Positions 13,096 to 28,310 of a stretch of DNA of 64,000 nt are shown in pieces. The notes beneath the pieces were generated by a model. The model was not told the DNA's origin. It ran no database searches and worked only from the letters and a program-made list of their open reading frames with translations. The number at the start of each line of letters is the position of its first letter. The stretch's first letter is position 1. The position numbers and the translations under genes are program-made. Origin of the DNA: Thamnaconus septentrionalis (lineage: Eukaryota > Chordata > Actinopteri > Tetraodontiformes > Monacanthidae); the NCBI GenBank assembly GCA_009823395.1, contig CM020505.1, forward strand, positions 23,107,629 through 23,171,628, read 5' to 3'.

Positions 13096-16000
13096 TCCCA
13101 TAACATCCCAGAATAGCTCACCAAGAAGTCCTCCTCACAGTACACCTTCCCGTTGACGTTGTAGAAGGCCTTCCCTCGCAGCCGCCGACCTGCAGAGACA
13201 CGAGGCCGTCAGACCGAAGGTCCAAGTTCTGTTGTGTTAGACACTTCACCACCTTCAATTTATTTCCATCCATTTGTTTCCTGTAATTTTTAATTTTTAA
13301 TATTATTTTATTTCTTTATTTCTTTTTAATTCATAAAATTTCTTCTTTGTACCGGATATGCGGCTGTAATGATGCAATTTCCCCAATGTGGGATCAATAA
13401 AGGCATTCTATTCTATTCTATTAGATTCTATTCTATTCTACTGTGGGTGCTATGAGCTGCAACCCAGTTGCCCTCTTTGGGACATGAGATAAATAAACTG
13501 AACTGAACTGAAATGAACTGAACTGAAACTGTACTCTGTCCTCGGTAAATCTTCATCACAGCGTGCGTCTCACAGTCATCACGTTCGGTGCCTCATGACA
13601 GTGACTATTTTAGTGAATTTGCAAAGCAGTTATACATACGAGTGCGTCATAATCCATTTGACTCACCGGGGCCTCAGTCAATGATCCTCACTGGGCCGTT
13701 TAATTAACCTGACACTGCACATGAGCTGCCTTACATTTGTGTCTGGGAAATAGCACATCGAAAAATAAACCCAGATTCGGAAGAAAGCGCAGCACTCAGT
13801 CACAAGCCAGGCGAGTCAGGGGAGCGCTAGCGATGCAGTAACAGTTTCAAGCAGGTGAAGTGAGCAGATTTTGTGCGAAACAAAACAAAACAACATTTAC
13901 AGCAGCAGGTTTCCGCTCCGTGTGGAGATGCACTGTGGACCCTCCAGACTCGCACATAGCGGCAGCAACAGCAGGTGCTTGTGTGAGCAGATGGCTGCAG
14001 CAACATGGGCAACATCCCATCTACAACTCTGCTTCATGACTTTGACCATTGATCCTAGAAGAGTTCTATTCACAATCAATAGACACAGCCAGCCAAGCAA
14101 AAATCCCCCCTGGGCAGAAAACACACGCGTCCTCCATATGTCAGTCAGAGGCTCGTTGACTTTATGATCATTTCAAGCAGATACCAAGACTGATGTGTGG
14201 CTGCAGTGAGTCACTGCCATCCTGCACCATTTAAAAAGAGTCTCGTCATTTCACTGCACATCCAGCAGGATCCTGTGACAAATAAAGTTCTTGAATCTTG
14301 AATGTTGAAAGAGCCCAGAGGAACAAGTTCACCCACCCAACTGGTTGAGTGTGCTGAGCTTCCAGCTGTGTTAGTGTTGTAGTCAAGATCACACTGACCG
14401 AGCCAAGACATCATCAAGACTAGAGAGCATTGGATGGAGACCCGACCAAGACTTTATATATATATATATATAAAAAAATAACAAAACCAAAAAAATGAGC
14501 AGTATCTTCTATTCCAGTTTGCTTCTAAATGGAACAGCGACATCTCTTTTCAGCAAGGTGTATTTTAATCATTTTCTTTAACATTTTAACAACTTTAATA
14601 AACTTAATAAAGTCAAAAAATAAACCAGGAATAAGGGGGCAGGATGTCACTCTGGTGTCACCAACAGAGAGTAAAACAGCAGCAGCTGGATTCTTTTCCA
14701 TTATTATCGTGTTTTTACAGTGTTGGCTGAGTCTTGACTGGTCTGGATCAAAAATCCCCAGTCCGTCCAGTCCCAGTAAAAATTCCTCTGAGTCCGAGAG
14801 CAGACCGAGCAGACCTGAAGAAGTGGTCTGGAGACCAGGACCAACCTGGAGAACTCCAACACCACCATGTGTGAGGTGTTCCTTCATTCATTCATTCCAA
14901 TCCAAGTCTCAATCCAACCCGTCAGAGAAACTGTGCCAGCAGCCCTCGCAAGCTCAACCCATTCACCCATTCACCCATTCACCCCCCACCCCCATCAGTG
15001 CCTTGACTTCACCGGCAGCCTGGCGGACGCAGCCTCCGTCCCGTCCTATAAATCTGCCGCTCCAGTCAGATTGAATTGTCGTCACCGAGCCGCCATTCAG
15101 TTTATGGGCGTCTTAGCATGGGAAAAAAAAGGGTCGCTGTCCCCCCCTCCCCCTCGCTCCCCCCTTTTTCTCTAAACTCTGAAATTTATGCAATCGCTGT
15201 ATTTCACACACAAACCGGGTGTCAGGACGGCGGGAAGATGGTAATACATTAGCAGCCACCTGAATGGCCGCAGCCGCCCAGGAATGTCGTCCACACAATA
15301 GGTGAGACTTTTAAGACTTTTGAGACAGACCAGCAATTAGCATTTTGGTAGCATAGGAGGGGTGAGTGGGGGCGGGTGGAGGGGGTGGCCGTTCATGTGC
15401 GTGTGTGTGTGTGTGTGTAGACTGTGGTAGAACTATGAAGAGTGCAGGACGCTGGAGAGGCTTGAACTTGCAGGAACAGTGAGATTATGGTGAAGCATGG
15501 AGGGGGTGGGGTGGGGGGTGGGGGTGGTGGTGTTGCTGTGTGCTCGTCTGTGGCCTCCTGCTCTGCAGTTTTGGGCTGTGAAAGGTGAAGACAAAGGGCC
15601 TCAGCGCTGACGACTGTGTGCAGCAGCGCCCACTCGCTCGCTCAGGGCCCGACTGAGCAAACGGGGACATTCCTTCTGCCTGAGGTCACTCGCTGGTCCC
15701 TCAACCCCCCCCCCCCCCCGCCCCCCCACCCCCACTCCCTGCCCACCGCTCACTCTCGCCCAGGGAGGTGGCTGGGTGGCGGGGGGGTAGGGGGATCCTT
15801 GGCTGCTCCTCTCTCTCCCCCCTCTCTCTCCTCTGGCCTTTTGTCAAGGCAGGACAGGAGAGGCTGAACCAGCTCACCGAGCTGCAACCAGCTCGTCTCC
15901 CTCATTGCCACATTTGTTCAATGTAATGAGGCTGGAAAGTGACAATTAAAGAAAGAAAGAAAGACAAGATGAGAGTTTAAAGCAACACCACCTGAAAAAG

Positions 16001-19000
16001 CTTTGAGATTGTCCTCAGGAATCAGCGACGTTGCAAACCTACTGAGCTACTGGCTTGGTATTGCCTTCATACACTGGACCGTGTTGGTATGAGTGTTGTC
16101 ATGCAGGTGACATGACACAGAACAACCTGCTCCAGACATTTCAAATAAAACTTCAACTAAAACAGACCCTGCGCTAGTGTTGATCAGCCTTTTGTAGAGT
16201 TTCCACTTGAAGCTTTTTGAAAATTGAATACCTGCAGTTTCTGTTGCGACAGTTGGCTCCAAAAACAACTGCGTTAGAAAAACGGGTTGTGTGAGGTCAA
16301 GCGAGAAGCAGAAGAATTTGTCAACTTCCTTTTCGTCAGAGTCCACTTCATGAAAACCAGCATGTGATGACGGTTCCTCATTCTTCCGCTGTGGGCTTAT
16401 GTTGGCGTTCAATTAATCTGCAGATTTTTGGTTGCTTTCTGGGATTAGATTTCTAATCTCTGGATGGATAAACCAATGCTTTTTTTCAAAAAGGAATTTG
16501 CAGAGTGACGTTGAATGAATGGCGCTTCACTTTTCTCCAGGAGGACTCAGCCTTGTGAACACTGGGGTGTATTCAAGTTCCAACTGATGGCTGCTGATCC
16601 TTCCAGCAGTAGTTAATGTTATATCTTCCCTCCCTGATGTGCCATCAAAAAGCAATCGCTGCTCGCGAGCATCCACGCGCAGAGCAGAACTCGAGTGCAG
16701 AATATTGACCTGACTGAGCGCTTTTACATCTTTCCCAGCGAGGAGTGACACTCACTCGCTCACAGTCAGTCACACTCAAAGCCAACAGGAGCTTTCACAC
16801 CTTCCTGCAGCGCCTTTTTCCTTTGCCTCAGTTATTTGCGATAAAAAAAAAAAAAAATATTGGCATAGTTGTGTTGTCACTGACAACCATCCAGAGTTAT
16901 TACTCTGGCTGTTAGCATGAATCACTGTCTGTTTGAGTGAAGGGCCACAGTCTTAGCAGCTGTGAGGGAGAAGCACTTGCAGCGAATGTCACCGTAAATC
17001 CTGCAACTCGTCGACTTGAACCGTCGCACGTCAGTCATCGCTGTCTCGCTCTCCGGAGCCAACAGTGAAATACTGCAGCCAAAGTTTTGCTATTTCAGTA
17101 CAATCAATCATATATTCATGCTGCATATCACTCACCTGCATATTCATGCTGCCTTCACATCAAATCTGCACCATCAAATTTTGACTCTTTCTAATGACGT
17201 GTTTTTATCTGCACATTTTGCACCCGGAGTGCTTTGGGGATTTGAAGGCAGATAATCTGTTAAATCCCAACTAATGTGGTAAGATGGGACTGAAAAAGCT
17301 AGCAACTAGCATTTCTTTTACCACGAAATAAAGCCGACATATTCACCAGCAGTCGGAGGCTGAACACTGGCAGAGCTGCGGCTCCAAATGACACCGATAA
17401 ACAGAAGCTGCACTGCTCACCTGCAGCATGTAAATTATGAAGATGGGTTTTGTTTTTTTTTTAGCAAATATCTGAATGTAGTTGTGAGAAGATGTTGCTA
17501 CTTGTGGATTTTGGATTACTCTCATTATTGCTCAATGCTGCTCAAATGAATGTGAATGTACATGCACTGTATGACTCTGGTAACTAAAAGCACAGGGACT
17601 GAGGGTTCTTTATTTGGCAGCCTGGCAGGTGCAGCCAGCGGCAATGAAAGATTAGAGAAACTCGTCTCCTCCTGCTTGGATTTCTAGAGCACAATGAATG
17701 AGTCATCTTCCTTGTGCTCGCTGGTCTGCCCATCCAGTCCGGGGTATTGCTTTGTCATTTCTTAGGGGGAGCGTGCTTATTTTGAACAACACCGTGACTC
17801 ACTGTCATGTGCCGATATGAATCTACTCCAAGCAGAGCGCAGACAGTGACCGTCCCTCTGAGACGAGTCAAAGCAGCAGAGAGACGCAGATCCTGAGTGA
17901 TGGCAGATTGATAGCACTGCTGGGAAAAACCAACCTCCGCATTCAGTATTAAAATAAGCCTCAACAGATGGCTAAAGCAGTTAGCACGACATCAGCAAAG
18001 GATATGCTGGTTTGGTTCAGACTCAAAACACGTCTTGTCGTTTACTTGAATCTGTTAAAATGTCTAAACAGGACAAGATGACCCATTAAAATAATTGCAG
18101 TTTAATTAATCATCATATTATTTTCCGGCTTTCTTCACAGAGGAAGTCATTTGACGCAGCAGATGGAACGTCTCCTGAATCGCTAGATTTATATCAGGGG
18201 GCGGCGCTAAATCAAACAAAAAAAAACAGAAAATGATCAGACAAACTTCTGTGCTTTACATTTAAAGTGGACCAATCAGACGCTCAACTGACAGATTAGA
18301 CAGACAGCAGCAGCAGAAGACTTTACACTGGTGAGCACAACAGCACTCGGCGTTGTCACCACTCCACAGTGAAACGACAAACATTCACAGTCATTTTGAA
18401 TGTAGCATCAACAAGTGTTGAGGTAACAAACTTTACCCAAGTGGTAGTTGGCCGTGCACTTGAATGTCTGGAAAGCAGCGGCCACCACTTTAAGCACCTC
18501 TTGTAATTGTAGAGACCGAAGGTAACTTCTATTAATCTCGTGACGTCTAAATAAATATGGTATCGAAACGCTTATGCAAGTTTTTCTTTTCCTGATGTGT
18601 GTATACATTACTTTGGCTGACTCTTTATATGAAACACATTTGTCTTTCGTGATGGCCGTCATGCCTGATTATGTAACCACTGAGGTACGAATTATTCTCC
18701 TTGACCGGTCAAGGTGAAAGGTCAGTTCATTAAAAAAATGATGCAAGTATGGGAGATAGCCAAGAGGAGGCTCAATCATGCACGGCTAAACCAAGCCCAA
18801 GGTTAGCAGACCTCCTCAGTGAGGAGCTCCTGACTCCTGGGGGAACCAGCTGGAACAACACAAACTGAAAAACAAATAGGAGCGCGGCTGCTGATAAATC
18901 ACCAGATTGTGTTATGACATTTGCAGGCACTTTGAAAAGCCAAACTTCTCAGATGCCTTCAAATCAACAGTCTATAAAGAGAAACATTCCCATTCACTCC

Positions 19001-21611
19001 AGGGCCAATGATGCATCCCACAGTTTACGCTACCAATAAACCATCTCAAGAGGCAAGCAGGCCTGTGCAGTTATGGACCGTGACTGGTGGGCTGAGCACA
19101 GAGAACCACTTGGTAACTCATCCTGGACCCCATTCCTCTAACCAACGCCACGGTAATTCTCTCAGGAGCCGTCTGAGGGATTCCTCTGAGGGCGGTGACG
19201 TTGCACACTGTGGTTTTATGCAGCAGTTCCCGCTCCTCTGATCTAATCCAGTCATGCATTGAGTTTATTTTTATCCTGCAGAGGAAACTGTTCACTCGTC
19301 TTGTAAATAAATTTATCCGACTTCTTCCCATCTTGGCTTTATGACCTCTAACAGCTGACCAGTGTGTCAGCAGACTGTATGTGCAGATTATAAACATTAA
19401 GATGGTATATAATGGTGTTATCAAGCTGTATAAACTAATTGATATGCAATTCCTGGAAAAGCAGTCCAAACTACAATTTAAATTTCCATTTAAAAACCTG
19501 GATTGTTGGATCGCACGTCAATCAGTAATATTTCTCTTCTCGTTTTCTAGATGGTAATGGTCTTACGTCACTGGGCAATAGGCCTCTAACTTTTCAGAAT
19601 TTTTTTTTTTCAAGATGGGATGATGGCAATAATATGGGACCTTCAGCAAACCCTGAGAGCAGTGCTTACACCTCAGCCAGCAGCAACTGGACCCTCGGCA
19701 TCTGCCGCCTCTTTCTTCGCTCACACAATAAATCGGAAAGTATGCGTCTTCGGTTACATGTAAATTATAGGCAGTTCTTCCCGGCCCAGAGGGAGTGAAG
19801 GGATGGGGGGAAGAGGGGGGATCGCTATCCGTGTATAGTACACACATGAATGGGACAAACTTGGCTAAAAAGCTCTATCCCAACATCTTCCTCTTGTCTC
19901 CCTGGGAAACAGGAGAAGAGGCCTGGAGTCGGGTGACAGGAACATCCCAAAAAAAAATAAAAACCCTCGGCACACTGCTTCCACTCTGTGAGCTCGGCTC
20001 GAGAGCGGATTTAATTACACACCAAATAATGTCGGTGTTTTATTTCTTTGCGGCGACATTAGCGCCTTCCTGCAGCGCAGAGAGCCGAGCTGCCCCATTA
20101 TTCTTCAGAAACAGAGCAGATGTTTTGATCTGTGGCTGTAAAAACGCCTCCGACGACACTAATTGACGGTGTTCAGAGCGGAGAGACAACACCCGCCGCC
20201 GCTCAGAGGGAGACTCGGTGGCAGAAACATGCAAACAGACAAGGATGGAGGCTGGATCCAATCTGAGACTCAAAACTTTGCTGCCTTTTTTCTCCAGTTT
20301 GAAGAAGAACTGACGTTGCCTGGTAGTTGCAGCACTGGTCTCTATGAACCAGAAGAACTGTACAATGTCTGAGCCTGGCTCAGTCAAACTACACCAGGGG
20401 TGGGCAGGATGTTTGGCCATAGTGGGTTCTAAAATGTGACAGAGGGGCTGGAGCAGCAGCAGATGGATGGAGTGTTTTGGTGACCTGCCTTGTAGGAGGA
20501 AAAAAATATCATGGGATACGTAGAAAACGTGTGCTTTAATGTCAATTGAAAATGAACTCAAGTGTTTCCCCACATTCAATTGAAATGATGAATTTAAATG
20601 ATGACTCTTAAAACACTGAAAAAATGGATGAGATACTGGATGAGATACTGCTATGATATTACTTACTTACTATGAATATCATGTCTTTAAGTTTGGCAGG
20701 CCGGATTAAAAAGTTTAACGGTCCGCATATGGCCCCCAGGCCATAGTTTGCCCATACCTGGACTACACAGACTTCATCAATGTCAGTGTACTAGTGGTGC
20801 TCAGATTGCTTCATGGTTGCCAACACAGCCAATACTTGTGTTGGCTATGGGTGCAGGTGATGATTTAAGAAATTGCTAAATACGGTTGAGGGCACGATCA
20901 TTTTATGGATTTATGTTTTTATCTACAGAACACTGCATGAAGTGTATTTTTCATTTTAATACACATATGGATTAATCCATACAGATTAGGAAATTAAAGA
21001 AGATTTCTTCATTCTCATTCAGCCTTTGACCATGTGGCTGAAATAATTCTAGTAATATTTCAAAATGTAATAAAAAAGAAATTCTAATTTTGCCAATCAA
21101 CCTAATTCAGTTTGGTGACCTCTACCAAAGCAGGGAATTTGATTCACTGTCTTTGGGCCAGACAGCGAATCTTTCAGACACAGAATTCAGAATGCAAGAC
21201 CGCATCATATGTAGCTTCACATATTTAAACTATCAAACCTGGAGCGCAGAAATGCAAAACAGTCACATCAACTGAAACCATTACTTCTGGGTGTTTGGCG
21301 TAAACCCAGTGTGACAACTGTGGCTTCAAGTTTGTTTGTTTGTTAAATAGGCAAACACATACAGTAGTTTCAGATGAGACCCGCACCTCACGTCACCACA
21401 ACTCACCACACCTGGACCTCAGTGCACACTCTTCACACTCACAGTACGGAGGAGCTCCTCCAAACACAATGGTTGTGCTGTCGCCACTGGAGTAGCGAAG
21501 GCTTATTTCTTCACTAAATTAATATTATTTTGCACGTTCATCTCCACAGCTCCCTCACGTTTCCCTGTGGTTTCACGGATTTTTGCTCGTCTCACAGGAA
21601 TGCAAAGCAGT

Positions 21612-21649
<38 letters not shown>

Positions 21650-23037
21650 AGAGCAGCTTCACCGGCAGTGACACAGAGTTGAAGCTGCTTTCACGAGTGT
21701 GCCAGAGGTTTTGAGTGTGACCGGCACCTCGCTTGTCATCCATGTAAAAGCACCTTGCAGGGATGCATCGCATTCAGACGGAGGCTGCTCAAGCTGTCCG
21801 ACCGCCACCCTTCATCCACCTCCATGCTGTTTGTAGCGTCACGCTAGAAGCTCATCACGTCAGCCGATTGTGCATCTGTGTAGGCGTCTTTGTCACTCCT
21901 CAATTAAAGTAGCGTTAAATGTCCACTTTGTGAGCATTTAATGGTAAGAAAACGCACCACCAACAATGTTCATGTTAATCATTGTTTCCTTCTGTCCCAT
22001 TTGCTCTCATGTTTGTCTTCTACCAGCCGCGATGCCAGGCTGGAACAAAACAAACCCCAAGCAGATCTGCATCCTGATCTCGGTACATATTAGAAGATAT
22101 ATCAGGAGAGGTACAATATGTCCATCTCCATACAAGTGGACCACCTCTTTATGTTGATAATAATAAAAAAAATTCTAATTATCAGGGTTTTTTTTTTTGC
22201 AACTTTAAGCATCTGACCAAAAACATAAAATATGATATTTTACGTTTCATTTCACGCCCGTAAATCACTCATTCTTTAAAGTAGCAGCTGTACCAGTGTC
22301 TGTTAAAATCTCAACGGTGGCTTGACATGAAGGTAGTTTCACTCCCGACCAATGAAGGAGCAACTTTTTGACTCAAGCAGCGCTTTGACTCACCACAGGA
22401 GCAGCAGGTGAAGCAGTTTGTGTGGTAGAGGTTCCCCATGGCCTGGCAGGCCTGGCTGGCACCGTACACACCCTTCCCACACTTGACGCAGATACCTGTC
22501 AGGGACACACGGCCAGTTAGAAGAAGCTGGGTGGGGGACGAGGGGGGTTTCTTCTCCCATAAACATCAAAATATATCAATAAATATATACAGATGATGAA
22601 GTTGAATGTAAACTGCGAAAAACAAGAAAGTACATTTTACCACAAACTTTTTTAACAAGAAAAAAAATAAATAAAATTGGAGCAGTTTAAATTTTTAATA
22701 GCCAAGCAAAAAGCAGCTGAAGAAGAGCACTGCTTGAGCTCACCGCTTCCAATCAAAACCTGGCAACCTCTTTGCTCTAATCTACAGTATTTACGTTTCA
22801 ACAACAGCGACAGTCGCAAGTGTGCAGAAAAACAACTTGCCCAACTTGGTGCCACCAACTTCACCTTGAACAGGCAGCGTGACTTTGTCCAGCAGGGTAT
22901 TGTGCATGTGACGCTGCTTTAGAATTTATAGGCTGTTTGGGGTTTTTGAACATGAACCAAAGCATCTATAAATTAAAGACTGAGATTCCTTTACTCTCAC
23001 CATATACACTGGCACAATGAATCTGCCAGTGCACTAA

Positions 23038-23085
<48 letters not shown>

Positions 23086-25857
23086 CAATGAAAATAAGGC
23101 AGGATGGTTGAAAAAAAAAAAGGAGAATAAATAATAAAGGAGGGATGCTGTGAGTGCAGACACCTGGGGACAGTGTTCACTACAGGTTGAGGGCAAATTG
23201 AGCAGGAAAAAAAACAGAAGGTAAAACTATGCTAGCAAAATCTGGGAAGAAGAAGAAGAAGAAGAAGAAGAAGAAGAAGAAGAAGAAGAAGAAGAAGAAG
23301 AAGAAGAAGAACTGCTGCAATCTGTCGTGGAGGACTTTCTGAGGTGAGGAATAAGGAGTCGGGGACGGAGAGCAGAACGGTAGCTTCAAACTTATGTTGA
23401 CGAAGCAGCGGCCGACCAACAATCCCCAAACTCTCATGCGCTAAACAAGCTCTGTGGGGGTCACATTCCTCTGGGAGTGCAGGGTCAAAGCCTGGGAGGG
23501 GTGAGCCCAGGGTCACAGTGCCTACAGGACGCAAGAGCGATCAACACCCCCGCCCCCCTCCTCCTCCCGCCCCCGCTTCTCCTTGGCCCTTGAGATAACT
23601 TAGTGTTGTTGTGGTGGTTTTGTGCTGGATGTGTATTTTAGCATGGCCTTAGAAAGCGTAAGACACAAGGACTCATCAAGACCCGGAGTCTACGTGTCTG
23701 CATTTTATTTTACAAGCGTGAAAGCACCGAGTGAGCCAAAACAATCCTGCAATGTGAAAATCTACCGTGAACCAGAAATACACCATTAAAAAGCAACAGT
23801 TTCTACAAATGTCCACGACTTACTGCCTATTCAAAAACCTTTTCAGCAGCATATTTAGCCCTCTGCTTGCAACTCCCTGCAAAACCACTAGGTCTTGACT
23901 TTGGGATAATACAGCGATCCTGCAAGGTTCACTCATCCCTTCACTGTTGACCCAGAAAAAGGTTTCTGCCTTTTTTACCCTCCTCAATTTTACCACAACA
24001 AGAAAAAGATTTAAAGGACGGATTTTCGCACCATTGAAGAAAATTCCAGAAAAAAAATAAAAAAAAATCACGGATGACGTGTGTTGTCATGTTATTCACA
24101 TCTACTGTCAACGTGCCCACTCCTCTGCTTACCAGCCTGTTGCAATTATACAGTGAGAGCAAAGGTTACAATGAGAATTTCAACATGCGTTCACGTGGGC
24201 GGGCCAGGTGGAATTGACTTACTGCACGTTTGCCTGATTGCATTTGAGCAAACAAGAACCTGGGAAAACATTTTCACGGCAGTTGGACGAGTGTGCAGCC
24301 ACACAACCGACACGTGTGAGCGTTTTCTCAGCTTAACGGCTCACATCTCCATTTACTAACAATGCACATTTTTCCAGTTTCATAAACAGACATTTCCCAG
24401 GCTCCCTGCATTAAAGACTCATCTCTTTTCCTTCTCGCTCTGCGGGAATGATCAATACAATCACTGCCGTGGCTCTGACTCGCTGCCCAATTTCTGGGAA
24501 TTTTCTTTTTGAGATAAAAAAAAAAGAAAAGGGAATGAGTTATTTATAAAGTTACGTGGATTGACCTTCAAGACTTTCCCCCTCTGGCTCTACAGCAGAC
24601 TCTTAAAAAGATATCTGCCCTGCGCTGGCAACATTTGCAGAATGTAATATATTTCATCATGAACATGTTTCTGTCTTTGTGGAAAATCTGTTGAAAGCAG
24701 AGCCTGAGGTTTCCTCGGCAGCGCGGCTGTGGTTATTATTTGCAGGAGAACCTCTGAGGCCGTCCTGTTGTTCATTTTAAAAACAGGATGCTGAAGCCCT
24801 TGTGCGCCCATTTCATAACATGCCCATGTGGCAGGGAAATGATGTTGTGCTTTCACTCTGGCTAGCAGTTAAAAATAAAACAGTAATGGCTGACGCAAAA
24901 TCATCAGTGCGTCCACGAACATCGCCGATATGCCACAATGCTTGCGGCGCTTATATCATTTATCTGTGAGACTAACAACTGAGCTCAAACATTTTGTCAT
25001 GTCTGACTACAAGCTGACTACAAGGCAACGTGGAGGCCGTCTCTCAACGTGTGAAAGCCTCTTTCTTCAGAGAACAGTGACCAGCGGCATGTGACAGAAT
25101 CCATTAGCAACGATCATCCTGTGTTTAGACACACGCCTGGCTTCATGTCTTGTCAATGCTGTAAACAGAACAACAAGAGACTTCATGCAGGCCACTTCCT
25201 GGAAATAAACCAGCTCTTGGTGCGAGGTTTGCTGCATCAAAATGTGAAATCATCAGCCTCACCAACTGAGGCAGGTTGCATGTGTTAAGGAAATGAGAGA
25301 TGCCACATTTGAAAAAAAACAAACTGGATTGAATTCCAGCAAAACACACTGAGTGTTTCATTTTCTGCAAACCACATAAAACACAGTGCTGGACGACGAT
25401 GACGGAGATTTATCTTCAAATATGGAGTGACTCATGAGTGGCTGGAAAAGTCCCACTGGAGGAGGAGAGGTCTTCATTGGAGAGACATGTGAGCCAGTGG
25501 GACGCAGTCAGAGGATCACGGAGGCTTAGAACCACATGATCACCTGTCAGCTGCAAGTTGCTGCTGCATACAGCCCAAGTTAAAAAAAAAAATCTCTCTA
25601 TCTCTCTATGTGTATTAGAATTTAATCCATTCAATTAAATTAGGCCCAATTAATTGAACATTTTTTACACGGACAGTTAATGTCATTACAACAGTGTAGT
25701 GGCAGGAAAGAGCAATTCACCTGTGGACACTGTGATGGTTATAATAAACCCAGCACAAGTTACTTTTAAACAACTTAAAAAAAAAAAATCTAATAAATTA
25801 GGGTGGAAATGTGACCCATTAGAAGTCAAGGACGAATGTTTATGGTGTTTTTACTGT

Positions 25858-25895
<38 letters not shown>

Positions 25896-25926
25896 AGTGT
25901 TGTTGGTGCTGTTGTTCAGCATGCGA

Positions 25927-25967
<41 letters not shown>

Positions 25968-27618
25968 GGCCATGTGCATGACTAGTGCCATTATAATTCT
26001 GGGCAGGTGATCAGACTCGACCCCCCCCCACTCTGTCTGGCCTGCCAGCCAGCATGGTGTGCCAAGTGTCTGCTGTTGCCTGACTCCCCACTGGCTGCTT
26101 AATGAAGGGCTTCGCGGGGGAAGTCGGGGCGGGGTGGCGGTGGGAGGGGTGGGCCGGTGGTCGGGTGGGGGGGTTCGGCGGGGCTGGCAAAAAGAGGATG
26201 GGGGTGTGCGGGGGCCTCCCTTCCCTAACCCCATCCCCCCTCCTCCCTCCTTCCGCCTCCTTCCTCAATTGCAGGCCTGTATCTGGGGCCAGCTGTTGAT
26301 TCACAGCACCTTCCAGCACAACAACAAACAGAGGGCACACAAGGGCCGGCCAGCAGAGCGGCGCTGGCCCGCTGGCCCGCCGGGCCACCGCTACAGAAAG
26401 TGAGAGGCGTCTCCAGGACCTGAAGCCTTTTTTTCCCTTCCGCCTCCCTCCTGCTCCTTCCTCTTCCTCCCACCGTCTGATCCCCTCCTCCAGCTTCTTC
26501 TCCTTCTTCACCCTCTGTTATCTCCTCCTCCCTTCATCTACTTGTCTGAAACAAATCCTCAGCTGTCTCAGCCTCACTCTCAGCTGAGTCAATGGAGGAA
26601 CAGCAGCTTCCTCTTCCCTCTCTAACTTTAATACAAATTGGGCAATAAAGAATAAAAGAACAACAACAAACTACTCCAGACTGCTCTGCTCTGGATGACT
26701 GAGGGGCGTCTGCTGGCAGAACAGAGGACTCCATTCAGATGTTACTGCTGCCGCTGTGCAAATGTTAGCCCTGCCCTAGACAGAAATCAGTTATTGTGCA
26801 GCTGCACCGCCCTTGTCTGCCACACAGGGACCTGTTAGTGGTAATGTGGGTTTACAAATGGACGACGAGCCAATTCAGGCCAATTGTTGGGACTACACTT
26901 TGTGCAGCATGCTGGGCTGCACGTCACTGGTGCTCTGTGTGTCTGGTCGATTGTCACGCCTCCCCAAGCCACCAGTGAAACCCTCGCAACTCAGTGCGAC
27001 AGCATGAAACAGTTGGATGGAAATGTTCAATAAGGAAAGAGGAACTGCTGCAATCAATCGCAGGCACATGATGACAGGATGTTAGGATGATGGGGGTGGA
27101 GGGTTTCAGAGCATCAGCACCTTCTCACGAGATAGCGGGTTGCCAAATGCTGGTTAGACTGGTCTCGAACTCAGCTGCAGAAAACAAATGTATCCTACTT
27201 ACACCAATCACACACACATAACGACATCTCAAACTGTTAAAGGTATGGAAGACCTATGTTCTTTAGTAGAAGCAGTAGTTCTTCAGTATTTGGCCAAAGA
27301 TGAGTTGAAGAGTTGTGTGAGATGTGCAAGAACCTCTGGGTTTGCATGGCCCCCTGATGAGGTTCTGAAATGACTCCACACGGATGGAGGCGGCGGTTCA
27401 GTGGCACTCACCAAAGTATTCCTTTTTCATGTGTATCTCCAACTCCTTCTCCAGCTCCAAGGTGAGCGCCTCCAGCCGCCTCTCTGCCTGACTGGGCCCA
27501 CTCTCCCGGCTGGGGGTCACCTGGTAGGGCAGCTTAAACCTGTGGCAGGCAGTCTTTGAGCTCAGCCCGTAGCTGAAGGACGACGGTGACCCCGGGGTCA
27601 ACTCCGTGGGCCCCGCCG

Positions 27619-27653
<35 letters not shown>

Positions 27654-27698
27654 TGAGGGTGGCTCCGGTTCTGGATCCCCCCATTGCTGTCCCCAAAG

Positions 27699-27734
<36 letters not shown>

Positions 27735-28279
27735 AGCTGCAGCAGCGTGTCCTCCTGTAGTCCACCGCCCAGCATGGAGGACCTGGGCGAGGGCAGCTGC
27801 TGGAAGTCCGGGTAGGTGCTCATGGAGCCCCGAGAGCTGCGGGAGCTCCTGGAGCTGTGGCTGGAGATGCTGGAGCGCGGGCTGAGCACGCAGTTGGCGC
27901 CGGGGCCTCCCGGAGCCCGCGCACCGCCGTCCTGGCTGCAGATGCTCGAGCGGGGGCTGGCGAGCGGGGCCGCGTGCAGCATCGCGCCGTCCAGCTCGTG
28001 GCCGAGCCCGAGCCCGAGCCCGGGCCCGTAGCGGGAGTCCGAGTAGCTAGACCTGGGGCTGGCGGTGAAGGAGTACTGGCTGGCCACGCTGGACCTGGGG
28101 CTCGCGTGCCTCTGGTCGTAGCCCATGCTGATGCCGCTGGTGCGGTTGCTGCTGGGCTTGCTGCAGCAGTCGCAGCTGTGCACGCTGGCGCGGGGGCTCG
28201 AGTGCTTGCTGGTGTCGCTGGCCGTGCTGGCGTAGCTGGAGCGGGGGCTGCTGAGCACCACCACGCTGCTGCTGCTGCA

Positions 28280-28310
<31 letters not shown>

